In this document: one piece after another, positions 59,269-64,000 of the stretch
How the letters are laid out: the number at the start of each line of letters is the position of its first letter
How positions within the stretch are numbered: position 1 is the first letter of the stretch
Position numbers and translations under genes: made by a program
DNA from: Vagococcus elongatus
Lineage (GTDB): Bacteria > Bacillota > Bacilli > Lactobacillales > Vagococcaceae
Direction of reading: 5' to 3'
DNA length: 64,000 nucleotides
Assembly (NCBI RefSeq): GCF_003987645.1
Contig: NZ_NGKA01000007.1
Location: forward strand, 1 to 64,000
The notes under the pieces: model-generated
What the model saw: the letters and a program-made list of their open reading frames with translations, nothing else
Told to the model about the DNA's origin: nothing
Databases searched by the model: none

Positions 59269-60660
59269 TTAAAAGGCATCTTCTTCTGGCTGATACGGCA
59301 GTCCTTGGTCATATTCTTTCGTATGTTTCGCAATGACTTTATGAAGCATCAATAGCGCCAATACATTAGGAATGACCATAAAGCCATTAAATAAATCTGC
59401 TAAGGACCAAACCAGTTCAACTTTTAAAATACAGCCGACAAACATAAAGACTGCTACGAGTACTGCATACATAGGAACTGCTTTTTTCCCAAATAAATAT
59501 TCCACATTAGCTTCTCCAAAAAAATACCAGCCTATGCATGTAGCATACGCAAATAGAGCGACACAGATGGCAATAAAGGGATAACCGAAAGCCCCCATTG
59601 TTTGAGAGTATGCATGCTGGGTCAGTTCGATACCATCTAAAAATGCACCGTTTTCCATTGCTCCTAAAGAATTCGTTGTGAGTATGACTAGTACAGTCAT
59701 TGGAAGCAACACAATCGTGTCAATAAACACACCCATCATGGCGACCAGCCCTTGGTCAGCAGGGTGTTTGACTTTTGCCAGCGCATGGGCATGAGGAGTG
59801 GACCCCATCCCCGCTTCGTGTGTAAACAAACCCCGAGCCACACCGTAGCGCATCGCCTGTCTGACTGTAACTCCCAAAATACCGCCAAGGACAGCCTCAG
59901 GGTTAAAGGCTCCAAGAAAAATATCTTTAAAGGCTTCTGGGATAGCTTTATAGTTAATCATGACCACTACAATAGAAACGATTGAAAAAAAGACTGCCAT
60001 GGTAGGCACGACTTTTTCTGTCACGGCAGCCACGCGTTGTCTGCCGCCAAGAAATACATACAATCCGGCAACACCGAAAACAAGACCTGAAAGCCATGCC
60101 GGAATATTAAAAGCCGCCTCAAATGCATTTCCAACAGAATTTGACTGCACCATGTTGCCCATAAAGCCGAGAGCGAGGATGATAAAGACGGCAAACATCG
60201 CCGCCATTACCTGTCCCACCCTGCCTTTGAAAGCTTTTTTAATATAAAATACTGGTCCGCCGACCACTTGCCCGCCTCGTCTGCCTCGATATATTTGTGA
60301 TAAAGTAGCTTCGGAATAAATGATTGCCATCCCGAGTACGGCACTGATCCACATCCACAAAATAGATCCCGGTCCTCCAAGAACCATTGCTGTGGCAACG
60401 CCCGCAAGATTCCCTGTGCCAATTTGTGCTGCAATCGATGTCATCAGAGACTGAAAAGAAGTCATTCCCTCATCGTCTGCTTTTTCTCCAAAAAATGCGA
60501 TATTTCCAAAGGTCAACTTGAAACTTTTCCTAAAATACCTGAATTGAACAAACTTTGTTCTAATAGTGTAAAAAACACCTGTGCCGATAAGCAAAAATAT
60601 CAAAATGATATCCCATAAAAAATCCCTAATCGTATTGATAAACTCTATAAACTGATCCAA
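59269..60660 (-). CDS. Alanine/glycine:cation symporter (AGCS family)
   Basis: Membrane transporter with about ten to eleven helices. Signature GTGNLAGVATAMVLGGPGS (near 80-98) and ARGLFTHEAGMGSTPHAHA identify AGCS sodium:alanine/glycine symporters. Next to the glycine cleavage genes, glycine is the likely substrate. I place the start at the TTG at 60660 (463 residues, MDQFIEFINTI): GGGGTGG lies six bases upstream, while the ATG at 60675 lacks a site. Confidence 0.92.
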   Translation of the reverse strand: MDQFIEFINTIRDFLWDIILIFLLIGTGVFYTIRTKFVQFRYFRKSFKLTFGNIAFFGEKADDEGMTSFQSLMTSIAAQIGTGNLAGVATAMVLGGPGSILWMWISAVLGMAIIYSEATLSQIYRGRRGGQVVGGPVFYIKKAFKGRVGQVMAAMFAVFIILALGFMGNMVQSNSVGNAFEAAFNIPAWLSGLVFGVAGLYVFLGGRQRVAAVTEKVVPTMAVFFSIVSIVVVMINYKAIPEAFKDIFLGAFNPEAVLGGILGVTVRQAMRYGVARGLFTHEAGMGSTPHAHALAKVKHPADQGLVAMMGVFIDTIVLLPMTVLVILTTNSLGAMENGAFLDGIELTQHAYSQTMGAFGYPFIAICVALFAYATCIGWYFFGEANVEYLFGKKAVPMYAVLVAVFMFVGCILKVELVWSLADLFNGFMVIPNVLALLMLHKVIAKHTKEYDQGLPYQPEEDAF

Positions 60661-60714
60661 TAAATTCCACCCCATTTTTCATAATGTTCTTCAATTTAAA
60701 TTTTCATGGAATAA

Positions 60715-60853
60715 CCTAGATTTCTGAAAATATACAATGAGAGTGGTATAACTATTATTTTATCGGCAGTGTATCCAAAAAGTGAACAAAATTAAGCAAA
60801 ATACGGTAAGCATATTAATGTAACAAAACTATTTTATTTTACAGAAATCTAGG
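60715..60853. repeat. 139-bp element with 12-bp terminal inverted repeats
   Basis: CCTAGATTTCTG (60715-60726) and CAGAAATCTAGG (60842-60853) are perfect inverted repeats; similarity continues inward about six bases past one indel. The interior has no open frame and contains a possible minus-strand promoter (TTGTTA-17-TATTTT) for the symporter. It looks like a small non-autonomous mobile element; no clear target-site duplication is seen. Confidence 0.55.
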
Positions 60854-60876
60854 CTGTTTTGGCTTAATGATTTATA

Positions 60877-62262
60877 TTACCGTGGGATTGAATGAATACC
60901 CCTTTTGGAAATATTATCCAGTGCCTCGATTATTCCTTCGTGCACCGTTGGATGAGGATGAATGACGGACAACATCTCCTCGGTGGTTAATTTGTTAACG
61001 ATGGCTGTGCTGTATTCACTAATCATTTCAGTGGCTGTATCTGCCATAATCACTGCTCCAAGCAGTTTGCCAGATTCCTTTTCAGTAATTATCTTAATAA
61101 AGCCGCGGTCTCCTCCTTTGATCATATGACGGGCGTTGCCGCTTAAAACATATTTTCCGATTTCCACATCAAAACCTTTTTCCTTTGCTTCTGCTTCAGA
61201 TAATCCCACACTGGCAATTTCCGGTGTTGTATACACACAGCCGGGAATAACATCCAGATCGTAGGGGGGCGCTTGATTAGCTATTTGGGACACAACATTA
61301 ATACCTTGAGCAGAAGCCACATGGGCAAGCTGTGTATTGCCTGCCACAATGTCTCCAATGGCATAGATGGATGGAACAGAAGTCTTAAAATCGTCATCCA
61401 CTACGATAAAACCTCGTTCTGTCTTTATTCCCAAATCTTCTGAAAATAACTTCGATTGAGAAACCCGACGTCCAGTCGCCATCAGCACTTTGTCAGACAC
61501 TACTTTTTTCATCTCATCTTTTTCTTCGTAGGTGCAGGCTATTTGAGAGTTTTCTTTTGAAAATCCGGTCACATTCACATTGGTTTTTATTTCTACTCCA
61601 CGCCGTTTTAAAATCATAGATAGATTCTGGGAAATTTCCCGATCAAAGGTAGCCAGTATTCTCGGCATGGCTTCTAAAATTGTCACCTTACAACCTAAAT
61701 CGTTATAAAATGAAGCTATTTCTACACCGATGACGCCTCCGCCCACAATGACGATTTCGTCAAGCGTTTCAGGAACCGTTAAAATATCATCGCTAGTGAC
61801 CACTTCTGACAGCTCCACTCCTTTGATCGGGGGGAGTGCCGGGGTCAACCCGGCAGCAATGATAATATGTTCAGCTTCATACGTTTCCCCTGCGACTTCA
61901 ATTTGCGTTGCACCAGTAATGATGCCTTCACCAATTGCTAACTGGATTTTATTTTTCTTTAATAATGTCTCAACACCAGTTCTGATTTGATTCACTAAAC
62001 GATCTTTTCTAGAATAAATTGCCGTCATATCATAGGTTGAATCTGCCGTTTGAATCCCAAGTTCAGATAATTGGCCCTGTTTACGATAAGCCCCGCTGCT
62101 TTCTAGTAAAGTTTTTGTAGGAATACAACCGCGATTTAAGCAAGTGCCGCCGACGTTGTCTTTTTCTACCAGCAACACTGACAACCCTAATTGAGCTGCT
62201 CTGATTGCCGCTACATAGCCTCCCGGTCCCGCACCGATAATTCCCACATCATATGTCTTCAT
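60877..62262 (-). CDS. lpdA: Dihydrolipoyl dehydrogenase (glycine cleavage L-protein)
   Basis: Reoxidises dihydrolipoyl H-protein with NAD+. The 461-residue flavoprotein has FAD motif GAGPGG (10-15), redox cysteines Cys41/Cys46 in GGTCLNRGC, NAD motif IVGGGVIGVEIA, and the His/Glu dyad in HPHPTVHE. Its position 17 bases after gcvPB, rather than in a pyruvate dehydrogenase operon, marks it as the glycine system subunit. Confidence 0.94.
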   Translation of the reverse strand: MKTYDVGIIGAGPGGYVAAIRAAQLGLSVLLVEKDNVGGTCLNRGCIPTKTLLESSGAYRKQGQLSELGIQTADSTYDMTAIYSRKDRLVNQIRTGVETLLKKNKIQLAIGEGIITGATQIEVAGETYEAEHIIIAAGLTPALPPIKGVELSEVVTSDDILTVPETLDEIVIVGGGVIGVEIASFYNDLGCKVTILEAMPRILATFDREISQNLSMILKRRGVEIKTNVNVTGFSKENSQIACTYEEKDEMKKVVSDKVLMATGRRVSQSKLFSEDLGIKTERGFIVVDDDFKTSVPSIYAIGDIVAGNTQLAHVASAQGINVVSQIANQAPPYDLDVIPGCVYTTPEIASVGLSEAEAKEKGFDVEIGKYVLSGNARHMIKGGDRGFIKIITEKESGKLLGAVIMADTATEMISEYSTAIVNKLTTEEMLSVIHPHPTVHEGIIEALDNISKRGIHSIPR

Positions 62263-62279
62263 CTAAATCCCCCGCCTTC

Positions 62280-63716
62280 TCAATCAAACTGATAAGCTAA
62301 TTTCGGCTGTCGTGCTGCTTTGACCTCATCCAAGCGTTTCACTACCATTCGATGAGGGGCTGATTTGACTTTTTCAGGATCACTATAGATAGTTTCGTGA
62401 ATTTCCCCATAGATTCTGATGACCTCATCCAGTGTCTCTTTTGATTCAGTTTCCGTCGGTTCAATCATCAAAGCTTCCGGCACGATCGTAGGGAAATACA
62501 TCGTTGGCGGATACATGTCATAATCCAAAATCATTTTTGCCACATCCAGAGCTGTCACACCTGTTTCTTTTTTTATGTCTTTCAGACTTAAAACAAACTC
62601 ATGCATACAGATTCCCGGATAACCTACTTTATAAAACTCTTTCAAACCTTCCATCAGATAATTAGCATTCAATACAGCCGTTTTCGCAGCATGCGGTATG
62701 CCTTCTGCCCCTAGATATAAGATATAAGTCAATGCGCGAACGTCCACAAGGAAGTGTCCGTAGAACCCTTTGACGCGGCCGATTGATTGTTCTGGTTTCA
62801 TCAGATTGAATTTTCCTGAAGTTTCTTGGACAGGATGATCGTTTGGCAAGAATGGTTCCAAAATGTTTTTCACTCCGATTGGACCAGATCCCGGTCCGCC
62901 GCCGCCGTGGGGCGTAGAAAATGTCTTATGCAAGTTTAAATGAATCACATCAAAGCCCATGTCCCCGGGACGTACCACTCCCATAACCGCATTCAGATTG
63001 GCACCATCATAATAGTTCAATCCGCCGGCATCATGAACGATTTTCGTCACTTCTGAAATATTTTCTTCATACTTTCCTAACGTGTTAGGATTAGTCAGCA
63101 TAATACCTGCCGTATCATCACCAACTACTTTTCTCAACTCTTCCGGGTCGACACAGCCGTTCTCATCAGAAGGTACATTAACTGTTTTGTATCCCACCAT
63201 GGATGCACTAGCTGGATTCGTTCCGTGAGCAGAATCTGGCACGATGATTTTATTACGTTTAAAATCTTTTTTAGCAGTGTGATACGCTTTGATAATCATT
63301 AATCCCGTCAACTCACCATGGGCACCTGCAGCTGGCTGGAAAGTCATCTTATCCATACCAGTGATTTCACATAAATATTTTTCTGCTAAGGCAAACACTT
63401 CTAAAGCCCCTTGAACAGTTTCCACTGGCTGAAGCGGGTGGATTTTTGTAAAATTAGGCAGTGACGCCATCTCATCATTTAGTTTTGGATTATATTTCAT
63501 GGTACATGAACCTAATGGATAAAAACCATCATTGGCACCATGCGTTCGTTTAGCCAAAGCTGAATAATGACGTGTGATATCCGGCTGGGCAACTTCTGGT
63601 AAGTTTAACGCCTGCTTTCTTTGCAGCATTGTAGGCAGTTCGACTTCCGGAACATCCAAAGGAGGGAGCATATCATTTTTAATACCATGTTTGCTTTTCT
63701 CAAAAATCAATTTCAT
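62280..63716 (-). CDS. gcvPB: Glycine dehydrogenase (decarboxylating) subunit 2
   Basis: PLP-binding half of the two-part P-protein, which decarboxylates glycine and passes the aminomethyl group to lipoyl H-protein. The 478-residue sequence has the PLP Lys264 in HLNLHKTFSTPHGGGGPGSG and the THGANDGFYPLGSCTMKYNP segment near 58-77. AGGAGG precedes the ATG, which lies two bases after the gcvPA stop. Confidence 0.96.
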   Translation of the reverse strand: MKLIFEKSKHGIKNDMLPPLDVPEVELPTMLQRKQALNLPEVAQPDITRHYSALAKRTHGANDGFYPLGSCTMKYNPKLNDEMASLPNFTKIHPLQPVETVQGALEVFALAEKYLCEITGMDKMTFQPAAGAHGELTGLMIIKAYHTAKKDFKRNKIIVPDSAHGTNPASASMVGYKTVNVPSDENGCVDPEELRKVVGDDTAGIMLTNPNTLGKYEENISEVTKIVHDAGGLNYYDGANLNAVMGVVRPGDMGFDVIHLNLHKTFSTPHGGGGPGSGPIGVKNILEPFLPNDHPVQETSGKFNLMKPEQSIGRVKGFYGHFLVDVRALTYILYLGAEGIPHAAKTAVLNANYLMEGLKEFYKVGYPGICMHEFVLSLKDIKKETGVTALDVAKMILDYDMYPPTMYFPTIVPEALMIEPTETESKETLDEVIRIYGEIHETIYSDPEKVKSAPHRMVVKRLDEVKAARQPKLAYQFD

Positions 63717-63718
63717 TT

Positions 63719-64000
63719 CTACATTACCTCCTTGACGATTGAGGCTAATCGGTCGATATCCTCTTTTGAATTCATTTCAGTTGCGCACCATAAAATATCT
63801 GTCTCATTCAACGGATAACCGCCTAAAATATTTTCTTCATCCAGCTTTTCCAAAATATCTATGGCTGGTTTAGTTGAAGTTGTCACAAATTCATGGAAAA
63901 ATTCTCCCGGATATTTGAGTTCAATCGTTGGAATTTGAGTCAAGGCATCCGCTAAGTAATGAGTTTTTGAGTAACATTGACGGGCAACATCTTTTAATCC
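63719..64000 (-). CDS. gcvPA: Glycine dehydrogenase (decarboxylating) subunit 1, C-terminal part
   Basis: The window ends inside this gene; only the last 93 codons are present. The frame is open from 64000 (GLKDVARQCYSKTHYLADAL) to the stop at 63719 and contains the family's C-terminal GGYPLNETDILWCATEMNSKEDID. Gene order predicts gcvT and gcvH further upstream. Confidence 0.93.
   Translation of the reverse strand, partial: GLKDVARQCYSKTHYLADALTQIPTIELKYPGEFFHEFVTTSTKPAIDILEKLDEENILGGYPLNETDILWCATEMNSKEDIDRLASIVKEVM

Noticed and set aside
60719-60733. CodY-like site (12/15) inside the left arm of the 139-bp element
   Set aside because: Three mismatches and overlap with the repeat arm make it weak; kept only as a possibility.
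60676-60876. Glycine riboswitch before the AGCS gene
   Set aside because: No conserved riboswitch core could be recognised on the minus strand; the sequence is AT-rich with an inverted repeat instead.

Overview
This window looks like a chromosomal segment of a low-GC Firmicute of the order Lactobacillales, most like Enterococcaceae (Enterococcus/Vagococcus). The basis is protein content: RexAB-type AddAB without a P-loop in AddB, DUF2969, the small EpuA-type protein beside murA, an HPr kinase/Lgt/PpaX cluster and CodY/CtsR/LexA-type operators. A liv branched-chain amino-acid transporter and a glycine cleavage operon are less common in this order; I infer a Vagococcus-like lineage but cannot prove it. 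About 60 genes are seen, nearly all on the minus strand, so most operons read from high to low coordinates. Only lexA, a 66-aa membrane protein, a 152-aa protein, a 172-aa membrane protein and an OFA-family transporter are on the plus strand. TTG and GTG starts appear frequent (lexA, tkt, secG and the alanine/glycine symporter by ribosome-binding-site position).

Layout, left to right. 1-130: the 5' end of an IS30-type insertion sequence running off the window. 0.2-10.8 kb: addBA (recombination repair), lepB, tkt and a DUF896 gene. 10.8-11.9 kb: lexA and a small membrane-protein gene whose promoter carries two LexA boxes. 11.9-17.1 kb: hprK-lgt-ppaX-gpsA-galU, two tRNA genes (Tyr, Gln) and DUF2969. 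17.3-22.7 kb: livJ-HMGF plus a CBS-ACT protein, with a near-consensus CodY box and an attenuating terminator. 22.8-26 kb: ROK kinase, yidD, an epuA-like gene, murA and DUF1146. 26-27.8 kb: an Rgg-like regulator and a divergent unknown protein, bracketed by two similar terminator hairpins, in a place where related genomes usually have atpC next to DUF1146-murA. 27.8-34.4 kb: the complete F1Fo ATP synthase operon atpBEFHAGDC with its promoter. 34.6-38.5 kb: secG-est-rnr-smpB. 38.5-39.1 kb: a gene-poor stretch with a possible gene remnant.

39.1-46.1 kb: PatB/MalY-type lyase, GNAT, an XRE regulator driving a PLDc_N/ABC transporter set (resembling yxlEFG), a DsbA-fold gene with clpP under a CtsR box, and a divergent membrane protein. 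46.1-49 kb: rapZ-glmR(yvcK)-whiA. 49.2-54.1 kb: uvrB-uvrA with a LexA-like box. 54.3-64 kb: a LacI regulator, an oxalate/formate-type transporter, fchA-fau-folD, an alanine/glycine symporter, and the 3' part of a glycine cleavage operon (gcvPA partial, gcvPB, lpdA).

The right end reads as a one-carbon module: glycine import and cleavage make 5,10-methylene-THF; FolD, FchA and Fau interconvert methylene-, methenyl- and formyl-THF; the OFA transporter may move formate or another small carboxylate. The FolD here has lost the residue usually used for cyclohydrolase activity, and a separate cyclohydrolase-family gene (fchA) lies in the same gene group, which makes biochemical sense. Other points for follow-up are the SOS-controlled 66-aa membrane protein, the regulator module inserted at the atp/murA boundary, an apparent ATC start codon for fau, and a 139-bp inverted-repeat element beside the glycine genes. 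I see no CRISPR array, prophage, plasmid genes or riboswitch.
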